This document shows positions 44,801 through 53,714 of a DNA stretch of 64,000 bases, in pieces. Positions within the stretch are counted from its first letter, which is position 1, and each line of letters begins with the position of its first letter. The position numbers were made by a program, and so were the translations under genes. A model generated the notes under the pieces. It had not been told where the DNA came from, searched no databases, and saw nothing but the letters and a program-made list of their open reading frames with translations. This stretch comes from Sedimentisphaerales bacterium (lineage in GTDB: Bacteria > Planctomycetota > Phycisphaerae > Sedimentisphaerales > SM23-30): NCBI GenBank assembly GCA_028281535.1, contig JANQJS010000022.1:124001-188000 (forward strand), in the 5' to 3' direction.

Positions 44801-46504
44801 TGGATCTGTCATCAACAGCCAAAACCACTTTTGAGGTTTAATCATTTGCGGCATCCAGTCTCGCAACACACGCACACCTGCAGCACGGACGTGATAATTC
44901 TTCGCTTTCAAGACTTTATCAAGCAGCCCTTGATTATACGTATGATGCTGCTGAAAAATCCAAAGTGCTTCCAATAAATATTTTTCATACTGGTCATGCT
45001 TTTGATCTAAACGTGATACCCATGCATGCAACGCTTCAATAACCTGATTTGAATTATGACTACGAAGTTCCCGACGTACAAGATAGCGTGTTCGATCTTC
45101 ATAAACTTTCAATAACTCCAGAAGAGTTTCGATAGATTGCCCAGCAATATCAGGTTTCTTAAGTAGTGGTTTATGCTTATAAGTGACACGCCAGACACGA
45201 CCATGAGAATGATCCCGACGAGGATCACGCAATGAATATTGCATATGACCAATGATTGGATTATACCAATCCAAAATGTACAATGCCCCATCAGGACCAA
45301 ACTTAACATCCACTGGCCGAAAATTCTCATCTGTTGAATACACCAGTGGCTCAAGTTCCTCTGAAGTGTAACCTGATCCTTCTTCAATACGTCGATGTTG
45401 TTTAACCCCATGAAAATCAATAGAATTTGTAATAAGGAAATCCCCTTGAGCTTCGTCTGGAAAATGGCGACTGCTCACAATTTCGCAACCACCTGTTGGA
45501 CGCACATAAGAAGTAAAACTTTCAATGGGTAGATGCTGCCTGGGAAACGGTAAACGACCTGCCATAGGTGCAGCAAAATAATTGGCACCATCAGAAGCAT
45601 CCGCAATAAAATTCTGCCCCCACTGATCAAACACATGCCCCCAAGGGTTGTGAAAATGATACGAAATATAGACCTTTAATTTATGACTGATAGGATCATA
45701 CCGATATACCGCACCATCTTTAGCTCGAACATTGCCATAGGGTGTTTCCACTTGAGTACGAAGGAAACGACCTTCCTGCATATAAAGTCCACCACCAGGC
45801 CCCCAGGTAAATGCCGAAATGGCATGATGACTATCCTCAGTACCAAATCCATGCAATAGGTATTCACGCTGATCCGCTTTGTCATCACCATCAGTATCTT
45901 TTAAAAATACAAGATTAGGTTGTTGCGCGACATAAACGCCTCCATCCCCTAATTCAAATCCTGTCGGCAAATGTAAATCATCTGCAAAGACAATATGATG
46001 ATCTGCCTGACCATCCAGATTCTTATCTTCCAGAATAACGATCTTGTCTTTAAAAGGCTCACCTGGTTTATTTTGCGGATAGGAGGGCATGGTCGAAACC
46101 CAAAGCCGACCTTGTGCATCAAACGTCATGGCACAAGGATTACCAATGCCCATTTCCTCAGATGCATATAAATTAATTTCGTACCCGTCGGCCAATTTAA
46201 AAAACGTTAATGCCTCTTTTGGATCATGGGTTAAAGTACTAATGACCAATTCATCATCGGGACCATCGTATTCATCGTCTTCAATATCCTCATCCCTGAA
46301 TCCTTCGCCATCATATTCTTGAACATCATCATCTTCTTCGTCTTCGTCGTCATCCCCTTCATCCTCATAATCCATATCATCCTCATGTTCTTGTGCAATC
46401 AACATGTAATTTTGCCATACTGCTAATGGATTGAGATTAAAACCAATAAAAAGAAAGGAGAACAAGATCAACCAAACAATAATACGCTTACTCATATAAT
46501 GCAT
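41879..46504 (-). CDS. PVC-type membrane-bound dehydrogenase with HEAT, cytochrome c and second propeller
   Basis: A giant 1541-residue exported protein. An N-terminal hydrophobic segment (about 5-25) is followed by an extreme Asp/Glu tract (about 38-85), then a six-bladed propeller of the PVC dehydrogenase type (TIGR02604-like, about 95-430, with calcium-like DTDGDDKAD and DKNLDGQAD loops), HEAT-like helices (about 450-640), and a cytochrome c domain with CARCH at 681-685. The second half adds another set of propeller blades (about 1130-1440) and a C-terminal beta domain. It probably oxidises a sugar or alcohol outside the membrane and passes electrons to the fused haem. It follows the SGNH gene by 33 bp. 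Confidence 0.8.
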   Translation of the reverse strand: MHYMSKRIIVWLILFSFLFIGFNLNPLAVWQNYMLIAQEHEDDMDYEDEGDDDEDEEDDDVQEYDGEGFRDEDIEDDEYDGPDDELVISTLTHDPKEALTFFKLADGYEINLYASEEMGIGNPCAMTFDAQGRLWVSTMPSYPQNKPGEPFKDKIVILEDKNLDGQADHHIVFADDLHLPTGFELGDGGVYVAQQPNLVFLKDTDGDDKADQREYLLHGFGTEDSHHAISAFTWGPGGGLYMQEGRFLRTQVETPYGNVRAKDGAVYRYDPISHKLKVYISYHFHNPWGHVFDQWGQNFIADASDGANYFAAPMAGRLPFPRQHLPIESFTSYVRPTGGCEIVSSRHFPDEAQGDFLITNSIDFHGVKQHRRIEEGSGYTSEELEPLVYSTDENFRPVDVKFGPDGALYILDWYNPIIGHMQYSLRDPRRDHSHGRVWRVTYKHKPLLKKPDIAGQSIETLLELLKVYEDRTRYLVRRELRSHNSNQVIEALHAWVSRLDQKHDQYEKYLLEALWIFQQHHTYNQGLLDKVLKAKNYHVRAAGVRVLRDWMPQMIKPQKWFWLLMTDPHPRVRLEMIVALSDMPSLENAEFALMAIQEPLDYYLEYALIETIRSMESIVKEAIDQSKPFCENNPEGIEFVKELFLPEDQKVILNSVDHAGIISRWNAESLRRGNTLYQKNCARCHGVTGYKATNLAAKTFRKDILKNGSDPYRLFRTLTDGFNNMAPQLFLDDSQRYDIIHFMREEFFKESNPSQYTKVDQEYLDSLPKVNIRKGQIKEREIKRDFGLALASQLENRVSSALTVKLNDDVTICYDLHRMEIADMWYGGFLNLFETQHYKLRGEGTPSPDGIILKGMNHWHWIYSETYDDIKQDLPPRSPLKKEWLDYHGYHVNSDRLILNYDVLGRNVLATPSVSQVDGHYILSHRMEIEAGDQPLTLCVAKLEGVAPDYYGPMIVQDGSALANNGYDYNNMVVSAGLDMSTGMIQQFVTAALVGARPSATLEIDDQHRLLLHIPATKNRISIFLYQTAGLGSNALDTFAKYASEQFHNLQIKSMSSLQAMTQGGPLRWPEVVFTKGQVSQSHQPYVVDTIELPEQNPYGAWMRTSALDFFSDGRCAVSTYGGDVWIVSGIDDKLEKVVWKRFAAGLFEPMGLKVINDQIYVTCRDRIVRLHDYNQDGEADFYESFFADPDVSTYFHAYCFDLVTDEEGYLYYSKSGMYTDYKLPGSVMRISPDGKEGVVWATGLRTPNGMGSAPGKIFITDNQGQWVPSSKISVLKKDAYYGFWYSTESDDWAPDGGKLDVESLSMPTSYQQPMLWIPYSWDMSSASQLWIDDERWGPLNHHVLHTVFTQRRMYYLMMQDVAGVTQASLIQLPLDFDSGLMRVRQNPYDGQVYVVGLTGWDHGNAKKEGCLQRVRYTGKPFYNVLQTNVVAGGIELIFSFELDKESAENIESYSIEQWQYQRTPEYGSPEMKISDPDREGHDQVYVESVLLKDDRKTLFIKIPEIQPVQQMQIDLSNLKGIDGTEYNESICLTIHHIPDN

Positions 46505-46537
46505 CTCATATAGATATAAATCATGTCACAAAGATAT

Positions 46538-47497
46538 TTATTTTCCATTTTTTAATAATTGCCATATTTCTTGATCATAACGAGTGACCATCTGATCATA
46601 TGCTTTCATTTCAGATGGAAATGTAATAACGCCATAAGGTTTTTTCCGGCGACCATATATATACTCACCATTAACGGCACGCCAGCGAAGAAAAAAGGTC
46701 TCATTTTTTTTCAGAATGCGTTGGTAAGATTGTTTTTCTTTAATGACCATTTTGTCAGTCAACGCTACCTTACTACTGCCATGGCCTAATGATTCCATCA
46801 TCCATTGAGCCGCTAAATATGCGCCAGCATCGTTAAGATGAATACCATTTATGGTAGCTTTGTCTCCAGACGACTGTAACATATAATTCTTAGATGGATG
46901 ATAAAGATCAATAAACCTAATCTTCATATTCTTTGCTACACGTCGCATTTCTTCTGTGATGTCAAGTAATTGAAGATTATGAAGTTTATTGATAGATGTT
47001 TCTTGGCCTAGGGTTTCATGAAAGATAGGGGATATTAAAACAATCTTTGGTATATTATTATCACTAGATTGTAATATTGTCTTGATCGATTGAAGATACG
47101 ACGTCAAGTTTTCCCCAAACATTTTCACATCATACCCTTTAGACAAATCATAAGAATCACTCATACCAAAACAAGCAAAGATAACATCGGGCTGAACCCA
47201 CTCCAATTGCTGGTTCCTTGATCCAAAACGAAATGGTCGCAGTTGAGTTCCCAAAGTATCTCCACTCCAACCCATATGCCGAATTGACAAATTTAAGTCT
47301 TGGAATTTTGAACAAAGCATCCATTCAAAATAAGGGGAATACTGCAAACGCTCAGCAAAAGTATTGCCAATAAAGAGTATGCGATCATCTTTCTCAAACA
47401 GTGGTTGTTTACTATCTGCAGAGACTGGACCCCATTGAGTGAAAATAATTAATAAAAATCCAAATACAAGCCTATTTTGAACATGACGTAAATACAT
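46538..47497 (-). CDS. Exported SGNH/GDSL-like protein with altered catalytic blocks
   Basis: A 319-residue secreted SGNH-fold protein with a signal peptide (hydrophobic about 10-25). The block I Ser motif (GDS) reads GNT in ILFIGNTFAERL, block II is GWSGDTLG, block III FGMSDSYD, and block V reads NGIHLN where DxxH is expected, so Ser and Asp are replaced by Thr and Asn while His is kept. Such SGNH proteins often accompany the PVC dehydrogenases. The start is the ATG at 47497 with GGAGG about 11 bp upstream; the first ATG of the track ORF lies inside that ribosome site. Catalysis is doubtful; binding of a carbohydrate is an alternative. Confidence 0.75.
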   Translation of the reverse strand: MYLRHVQNRLVFGFLLIIFTQWGPVSADSKQPLFEKDDRILFIGNTFAERLQYSPYFEWMLCSKFQDLNLSIRHMGWSGDTLGTQLRPFRFGSRNQQLEWVQPDVIFACFGMSDSYDLSKGYDVKMFGENLTSYLQSIKTILQSSDNNIPKIVLISPIFHETLGQETSINKLHNLQLLDITEEMRRVAKNMKIRFIDLYHPSKNYMLQSSGDKATINGIHLNDAGAYLAAQWMMESLGHGSSKVALTDKMVIKEKQSYQRILKKNETFFLRWRAVNGEYIYGRRKKPYGVITFPSEMKAYDQMVTRYDQEIWQLLKNGK

Positions 47498-47573
47498 CGC
47501 AAAAGAAACCTCCATACGTTGATGAATCTAATGTCAATGTGGATTTTGGGGTTGGCAAATAGTTCAACAGTGC

Positions 47574-47601
47574 ATTATAGGCACGTTTACAACTTTGTCA
47601 A
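47574..47601 (-). promoter_or_regulatory. Sigma-70 promoter of the SGNH/PVC dehydrogenase pair
   Basis: Minus-strand TTGACA at 47601-47596, a 16-bp spacer, TATAAT at 47579-47574, both consensus. The leader is about 70 nt. Confidence 0.75.
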
Positions 47602-47634
47602 TCATTAAGAAAAATACATCTACGGATATATTAT

Positions 47635-49092
47635 TTATTCATTGACTGTTGTAACAGGTACGTAAAGTTGTATTTTTGTCCCTTGCCCTATCACGGAATG
47701 AATCGATATCTTTCCGCCAATATAGGTCAATCTCTCACGAATGTTAAATAGGCCATAACCACTATTGGTATAATCTGATTTAATTGAATCGCTATCAAAC
47801 CCAACACCATAATCTTCAACGGTTAATTTAAGTTGATCATCAACAGTCTGGATCGTCACGTTTACTTTTTTAGATTTTGCATGCTTAACAATGTTAAATA
47901 ACAGCTCACGCGTGGACTGAAATAATAACACTGCAACATCATCTTCGAGAACATGTTCTAGGTGCCCATCCTCATAAGTATAATCCAAACCATAGTCCGC
48001 TTTATTTTTGTTGAGCAACCATTGAATAGCTGCCTCTAAACCCAACTCATAAAGAACAGGAGGGCTAATTTCAAGCGTCAGTGAACGAGTAAATTCTATA
48101 GCACCATCTAAATGCTCACGTATTTCCTGTAATTTTTCTCGATCAAATGCACGACTATCTTTTTGTAATTCATTAAGTTTGATATTTGCAGAGACCAACA
48201 AGGCCCCCAACTCATCATGCAAACCCGACGCAATATTTCGACGCTGTCGTTCTTCAGCCAATGATAATTCAGAGGTCAACTGACGCAATTTCATTTGCTG
48301 CTGTTTGATTTCATTTTCCGCTTTACTGCGTTCAAATACTTCCAACGTTAAATTTTCAAAGGTACCCTGCAATACAGCCATCATCGAATTTACTTGTTGC
48401 TGTAATACAGATAATTCATCCTGCGAACGAATAGGTGAAATCATAACAGTATAATCGTTCTTTTCGATACGCTCGAGTGCCGTTTTTGTTTTGGCAATTC
48501 GATTAATCACTAAAAATCTAAAGACATAAATCAGCATAAGCGTTGTTAATAATATAGCCGCCAGGGACCCCAATACAAAAAGTTGAACAATTTGTTGTTT
48601 ATCAGTAGCAGCTTGATCCGTATTGACTCGCACATAAATATATTCAACAGGGGTAACACCATCCCATGACAATTTGGGAACCACACTAAGTAGTTGCTTT
48701 TCTTTGGAATCAGCCATTTCAACCATGAATATTTCATTGGAACTATGGCTAAACCACTCAGGATTAATATTATTAAGCTCTTTAATGTGTTTACCTTGAT
48801 TGGCAGGATTGAGAGCTGTTAATATATTTAAATTTCTATCTAGTACAAACGCATCAACCAGATCCTGACCAATCAACGTACTGATCATCCTTCGATCTGT
48901 TAACGCATCACGCTCAAGAATACCGCTGGAAATCAGTTTACCAGGAATTTCAGCATTCACCCGCAACTTAGAGTCAATTTCCTGATGAAACCTTTTGATA
49001 TAAAATAAACCGATGCCACATAAAATAGCAATTTCAACCGCAAGAATTGTTGCACTAATTTTAAATGTTAAGCTTGTAAATAATTTTTTCAC
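47635..49092 (-). CDS. Membrane sensor histidine kinase (HisKA_3 type)
   Basis: A 485-residue kinase. TM1 at about 11-33, a periplasmic sensing domain (about 35-168), TM2 at about 170-193, HAMP (about 194-246), a coiled coil (about 247-285), the HisKA_3 motif with phospho-acceptor His292 in SGLHDELGALL, then a HATPase domain with N-box-like NIVKHAKSK and G-box DYGVGFDS and GYGLFNIRERL. NarX/LytS-like kinases of this class normally pair with LuxR-type regulators, but none is encoded nearby. The start is GTG. It is the third gene after two solute-binding protein genes (16-bp gap), so the bound sugar or peptide is the probable signal. Confidence 0.9.
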   Translation of the reverse strand: MKKLFTSLTFKISATILAVEIAILCGIGLFYIKRFHQEIDSKLRVNAEIPGKLISSGILERDALTDRRMISTLIGQDLVDAFVLDRNLNILTALNPANQGKHIKELNNINPEWFSHSSNEIFMVEMADSKEKQLLSVVPKLSWDGVTPVEYIYVRVNTDQAATDKQQIVQLFVLGSLAAILLTTLMLIYVFRFLVINRIAKTKTALERIEKNDYTVMISPIRSQDELSVLQQQVNSMMAVLQGTFENLTLEVFERSKAENEIKQQQMKLRQLTSELSLAEERQRRNIASGLHDELGALLVSANIKLNELQKDSRAFDREKLQEIREHLDGAIEFTRSLTLEISPPVLYELGLEAAIQWLLNKNKADYGLDYTYEDGHLEHVLEDDVAVLLFQSTRELLFNIVKHAKSKKVNVTIQTVDDQLKLTVEDYGVGFDSDSIKSDYTNSGYGLFNIRERLTYIGGKISIHSVIGQGTKIQLYVPVTTVNE

Positions 49093-49108
49093 AATAAGTC
49101 CCAGGATA

Positions 49109-50602
49109 TTAAGGATAAAGCCCGTAAGGCTTCAACCATTCATCTACATAAATCCGCCAATATTTCAACTGATTTTCTCTGCCATATATATTTGTAATGG
49201 CCTCAAATTCTTCCACCATTTTTTCCAGAGCCTCTTCATTGGACAATTCTCCATGCCAAGCCATACTGATCCAATGCTCCATCGCATCCTGATATTCTCC
49301 CACATCCAGAATCTGTGTATCAGGGTACCCTTGTGTAGCAGAGTCCAATATAGTATCAATGTATCTTTGTTTTAGATGAGGTTGATTATCACATATTCCA
49401 CTTAAATTGTTAGGGTCAAAATGACTTTCCAGCCAAGGGTCTAACCAACCTTGCTTATCACTGATCAAAAAACGCGAAACATCTAGCTGACTAAAATAAA
49501 CTAATACTTTGTAAGCCAACTCTTTATAAGGAGTCGTTTTTCGTACAACTATGGAACGTCCACTTAACAAACTACGACGCTCTATCTCATGTTGATCATT
49601 CAATCGTCCGGGGATCATTGCAACATCAATTTTTCCTGCTAATGCTGAAGTATCTGGGTTGTTACCAATGCGCCAAGCATCAGGCCAAAAAGGCACCATA
49701 AAAACCCTTTGCTTGCCCCAAAGCTCATCAAATACGTCATCACCCACAAAATCTTTCGCACCGGGTGGCGATAAATCAGATACCGTTTTCTTTCCATGCT
49801 TTAAAGCTCTCATCGCCAATTCCCGATCAGGAAAAGGCGTTAAATCGTCATAACTAAATAAATGACCACCCATCCCCAAATAACGATCCATAAAAGAACA
49901 ATATGAATAATATGTTGCTAATTCAGCCGTACCGTAAAAGCCTTGATCAGGTCGAGTAAAAAATTCAGCAACATCTAAATATCTCTCCCAGGTTAATTGA
50001 TCCATATCCAGTGCATAGCCATACCGTTGATAAAAAGCGGTTTGTTCTTTTGGGTCATTCGCCAGATCGTAACGATAATTCAATAATTTTATATCGCCAT
50101 CCACGATCGCGCCATAAATGACATTATTATATTGGCCTACAGATTTATACTTCGGCAAAATCTGATCATATTGTAAATCCTTTTCAACTTGCGAGCGACC
50201 TCCAGATGCAACTGTTGATAAATCTAATAAATAAGGCGACAAATCACATAAATGACACGGCGCAGAAATATACAAATCATATTGACTTGATGAACTTACG
50301 AGATCCAGAAAGATAATTCTAAACTTGTCTTTAAATGGAACAGGGCATATTTCAAGTTGAATCGATAATTTTTTTTCGATATCAGGGACAAAACGCTCGA
50401 GTTTTTTTGGCAACCTGCCATCTTCCAGAAGAAGTCTTAATCTCGGTATAGTCTGACTGTCGTCATCCGATGAAGATCGATTGCTAGATATATCTCGTCT
50501 TGGTAAGTCAGGTGGATCTGATTGTTTTTTTTGAAATAATTTTGCACATATGATTCCCACCACACAGATCATCATTATGAACAATAGATAATTCTTATTC
50601 AT
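49109..50602 (-). CDS. Membrane-anchored extracellular solute-binding protein, copy 1
   Basis: A 497-residue family-1-type binding protein, probably for a sugar. An N-terminal hydrophobic helix (about 4-21) without a clear cleavage site or lipobox suggests it stays anchored in the inner membrane. The two-lobe body includes the WGKQRVFMVPFWPDAWRIGNN segment, a binding-protein hinge region. It is a close tandem paralogue of the next gene (about half of residues shared by eye, e.g. YGYALDMDQLTWERYLDVAEFFTRP against YGYPLEMDHLTWETYLDVAEFFTRP). No permease or ATPase gene is adjacent, so sensing with the downstream kinase is likelier than transport. Confidence 0.75.
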   Translation of the reverse strand: MNKNYLLFIMMICVVGIICAKLFQKKQSDPPDLPRRDISSNRSSSDDDSQTIPRLRLLLEDGRLPKKLERFVPDIEKKLSIQLEICPVPFKDKFRIIFLDLVSSSSQYDLYISAPCHLCDLSPYLLDLSTVASGGRSQVEKDLQYDQILPKYKSVGQYNNVIYGAIVDGDIKLLNYRYDLANDPKEQTAFYQRYGYALDMDQLTWERYLDVAEFFTRPDQGFYGTAELATYYSYCSFMDRYLGMGGHLFSYDDLTPFPDRELAMRALKHGKKTVSDLSPPGAKDFVGDDVFDELWGKQRVFMVPFWPDAWRIGNNPDTSALAGKIDVAMIPGRLNDQHEIERRSLLSGRSIVVRKTTPYKELAYKVLVYFSQLDVSRFLISDKQGWLDPWLESHFDPNNLSGICDNQPHLKQRYIDTILDSATQGYPDTQILDVGEYQDAMEHWISMAWHGELSNEEALEKMVEEFEAITNIYGRENQLKYWRIYVDEWLKPYGLYP

Positions 50603-50639
50603 CTATTACACCAATCCCATACTATAGCGACAATAAGAA

Positions 50640-52115
50640 TTATGGATATACATTTAAAGGCCGAAGAACATGATCAACAAAGTATCGCCATTCTTTTAAT
50701 TGCTGCTCATACCCTCTTTCCTGAATGGTAATATTTAATTCATTAATAATACCATCAACCGCTTCTTCGGCGGTTAGCTCACCTTGCCATGCTTTGCTGG
50801 TCCATTTTTCAATATCATCATGATAGTCACTAATTCCTGGTATTTGTATTGCTGGATAGCCATGGTCAATAGAGGTCTTGATAACCTCAACATATTTCTG
50901 TCGCAAATATGGTTTTTGCGGACACAAATAATTATATTTTATTTCGTTTAATTGTGACTTACGCCACGGATCCAACCAGCTATTTTTGTTATTGACCAGA
51001 AAATCAGCTATATCATCCTCAGCAAAAAAGGCCAATACTTTATAAGCAGCAATCTTATGCGAACTATTCTTATTAATCACCAAGGTGCGACAGCCATCGA
51101 GATTACTACGGAATATATCACCACCATTTTTCATTCCCCTAGGAATTGGGGCGACTGAAATTTGACAATCGAGGTTAGACGTTTTGGGGTTATTCGCAAT
51201 TCGCCAGGCATCAGGCCAAAACACCATCATAAAGACGGACTTTTCTATCCATAACTGTTCATAGATATCTTCAACGACAAATGATTTTGCTCCAGGCGGT
51301 GAATATTTATCAAACGTATCTTTGCCATGCTGCATCGCTTTGATCGCCAGCTCTTTATCAGGAAATGGCGTCATATCTTCATAACTGAACAAATGCCCTC
51401 CCATACCAAGATACCGATCCATAAAATAAAAATAAGAAAAAAAGGTTGCCAATTCCACTGTTCCATAGAACCCTTGTTCCGGACGCGTAAAAAATTCAGC
51501 AACATCCAAATAAGTCTCCCAGGTTAAATGGTCCATTTCAAGAGGATAACCATATCGTTTGAAAAACGCGGCTTTCTCTCTAGGATCATTTGCCAGATCA
51601 TATCGATAATTCAAAAGTTTTACATCGCCATCTATCAACGTTCCATAAATATTACCTCGATATTGCATCCCCCATAAATATGAAGGATGGATATCATCAT
51701 AATTCAGATCGACTTTAACTTGCTCAATCCCACCCGGTGCCACTTCTGCTAAATCCAATAAGTATGGCTGAAAATCTGCGATATAACAAGGCCAAGTCAA
51801 ATAGAGATCAAAATCATTGTCCTTTTCCATATCGTTTACCTGGACATACAATTTTTCTTTAAATGGCACGGTATCAATGTGTAGCTCAATATTCAAATCC
51901 ATCCGAATTTGTGGCACAAATCGCTCCAGAGTTTGAGAAACACTCCCCTCTTCAACTAACAAACTCAGAAATGTTAACTCTTCCATGGGTTGATATACCC
52001 AATCATCATCAGCTATATCAGGAATAATGGGAGTTGACCTTGAGCCCCCTTTGTATAATAGCAGAGCGACCACAAGACAACATAATAAAATGATGATCAC
52101 ATTTGATTTAGACAT
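50640..52115 (-). CDS. Membrane-anchored extracellular solute-binding protein, copy 2
   Basis: A 491-residue tandem paralogue of the preceding entry with the same layout: an N-terminal anchor helix (about 4-22, ending near GGSRST), then a two-lobe solute-binding body. The central block KLLNYRYDLANDP and the RYLGMGGHLFSYEDMTPFPDKELA stretch are nearly identical in both copies, whereas the N-terminal 100 residues differ, so the two may bind different ligands or form a heterodimer. It is the first gene of the three-gene operon. A perfect 10-bp inverted repeat lies about 60-85 bp upstream. Confidence 0.75.
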   Translation of the reverse strand: MSKSNVIIILLCCLVVALLLYKGGSRSTPIIPDIADDDWVYQPMEELTFLSLLVEEGSVSQTLERFVPQIRMDLNIELHIDTVPFKEKLYVQVNDMEKDNDFDLYLTWPCYIADFQPYLLDLAEVAPGGIEQVKVDLNYDDIHPSYLWGMQYRGNIYGTLIDGDVKLLNYRYDLANDPREKAAFFKRYGYPLEMDHLTWETYLDVAEFFTRPEQGFYGTVELATFFSYFYFMDRYLGMGGHLFSYEDMTPFPDKELAIKAMQHGKDTFDKYSPPGAKSFVVEDIYEQLWIEKSVFMMVFWPDAWRIANNPKTSNLDCQISVAPIPRGMKNGGDIFRSNLDGCRTLVINKNSSHKIAAYKVLAFFAEDDIADFLVNNKNSWLDPWRKSQLNEIKYNYLCPQKPYLRQKYVEVIKTSIDHGYPAIQIPGISDYHDDIEKWTSKAWQGELTAEEAVDGIINELNITIQERGYEQQLKEWRYFVDHVLRPLNVYP

Positions 52116-52531
52116 TATTTATTGCCAACAAGAATTCAGAAGACTCAATACCTTCCCAATAGGGTCTTTCGTAATAGTTAGCAACAATTGCTGTTGCTAA
52201 CAAACTGTAATTCGAGGGGCTAAAAATACAAAAAGATCAGGAAGCCTTATCGAAAGATACTACACAGCATTACATACACACTTTATATCTTATTTTATCA
52301 TTTCGATACAGTCACTTTAATATAATCTAACCCCTTATGATTGTCTATATATATTCAAAGATTTACCCAGAAATTGATACCAAATAACCCTATGATAGGT
52401 TTTCAGTTAGATTCATCATGGAACGAACTTGACATTCATTACCCCTTAAGTAGAATTGTATTTATCTCATGTGTCGAGAAAGTGGGAAAAGATTGTCATG
52501 ACTACTTAACATACATAAATTGTGGTAAAAA
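52116..52531. other. 416-bp divergent intergenic region
   Basis: It separates the binding-protein/kinase operon (minus) from dprA (plus). It holds the 10-bp inverted repeat at 52177-52201 and a TATAAT box at 52321-52326 without a convincing -35, which may serve dprA. A 64-codon ORF ends in an ATGA overlap with dprA but shows no recognisable protein. Confidence 0.5.
52177..52201. promoter_or_regulatory. Perfect 10-bp inverted repeat upstream of the binding-protein/kinase operon
   Basis: GTTAGCAACA (52177-52186) and TGTTGCTAAC (52192-52201) are exact inverted arms with a 5-base centre ATTGC. There is no T-run on either side, so a terminator is unlikely. Its place in front of the operon fits an operator for an unseen regulator. 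Confidence 0.5.
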
Positions 52532-53710
52532 ATGAATACAACAACGGCCTCAGATCAAGTAAAAGATTGGCTACATTTACACCTCACAGACCAAGTTGGC
52601 TCTACGACTTTTCAAAAATTAATTGAAGCTTTTGGTGATGCCAAATCAGCTCTCTCAGCCAATGCCGGCCAACTTGCCAACGTTAAAGGCATAGGCCCCA
52701 AAAAAGCAGAGAAAATCGCCATGAGCAGAGATAAGGTCGACGTCGAAAAAGAAATCAACCTCGCCAAAAAACTTGGCATAACAATTATTACAAGAAAATG
52801 CGAATCTTATCCAGCTGCTCTCAATAAAATTTACGATCCACCATCGGTTATTTATATTAAAGGCAATTTTATCCCTTCAGATAACCTCGCGGTTGCCATC
52901 GTTGGTTCGCGACAATGTAGTCAATATGGCCAAGAACAAGCGTCTCGATTTGCACACATGCTCGCAGCGAGCGGCTTTACAATCGTATCTGGCTTAGCCA
53001 GGGGCATAGACACAGCAGCCCACCGTGGCAGTATTTCAGCAAAAGGAAGAACACTGGCCATACAAGGCTGTGGCCTAGCAACGATTTACCCACCAGAAAA
53101 TGAACCCCTTGCAAAGCAAATTACAAATGGTAATGGTGCCATCATAAGTGAACTCCCTCTCACATTCGAGCCATTATCCAGCATGTTCCCCGGACGAAAT
53201 AGAATCATATCGGGCTTATCAATCGGTACCCTCGTTGTAGAAGCACGCCCTCGAAGCGGTGCACTGATTACAGCTAAAATTGCCATCGAGCAAGATCGGG
53301 AAGTTATGGCCATACCAGGACGTATAGACGCCCCAGCCAGCAAAGGCACGCACCAACTCATCAAAGAAGGTGCACAACTTGTCGAATCCATAGAAGATGT
53401 TCTAGATGCACTTGGACAAATTGGAGACATCCTAAGAACTCATAGCAAGCAGAAAACACAAGAGAAAGAAAAGCAAAAACAGCAATCACTCTTCCAAAAA
53501 CAATCGGCACCAGAAACGATCAAATTAAGTGAATCAGAATCATCTATTATAGAAATAATGGATTTGGATCCTATACACATCGATTCGATTGCAGCCAAAA
53601 CGGGAATGAATACAGGAAACGTCAATGCAAATATCACGGTCCTGCAATTAAAAGGATTGGTCAAGCAACTGCCTGGCAGCTACTATCAAAAACGAAAAAA
53701 AGAATCGTAG
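52532..53710 (+). CDS. dprA: DNA-processing protein DprA
   Basis: A 392-residue cytoplasmic protein that loads RecA on incoming single-stranded DNA in natural transformation. The N-terminal helix-hairpin-helix (VKGIGPKKAEKIA, about 50-62) is followed by the Rossmann-like DprA core with IVGSRQCSQYG, SGLARGIDTAAH and FPGRNRIISGLS, then a Gln/Lys-rich linker (about 310-335) and a C-terminal winged helix (about 340-388). All hallmark motifs are intact. The ATG overlaps a doubtful 64-codon ORF. It converges with the PilZ gene, 4 bp apart. Confidence 0.95.
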   Translation: MNTTTASDQVKDWLHLHLTDQVGSTTFQKLIEAFGDAKSALSANAGQLANVKGIGPKKAEKIAMSRDKVDVEKEINLAKKLGITIITRKCESYPAALNKIYDPPSVIYIKGNFIPSDNLAVAIVGSRQCSQYGQEQASRFAHMLAASGFTIVSGLARGIDTAAHRGSISAKGRTLAIQGCGLATIYPPENEPLAKQITNGNGAIISELPLTFEPLSSMFPGRNRIISGLSIGTLVVEARPRSGALITAKIAIEQDREVMAIPGRIDAPASKGTHQLIKEGAQLVESIEDVLDALGQIGDILRTHSKQKTQEKEKQKQQSLFQKQSAPETIKLSESESSIIEIMDLDPIHIDSIAAKTGMNTGNVNANITVLQLKGLVKQLPGSYYQKRKKES

Positions 53711-53714
53711 CAGA

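Noticed and set aside
52341-52535. 64-codon ORF ending in an ATGA overlap with dprA
   Set aside because: TTG start without a ribosome site, no recognisable protein pattern, and the overlap alone is weak evidence.
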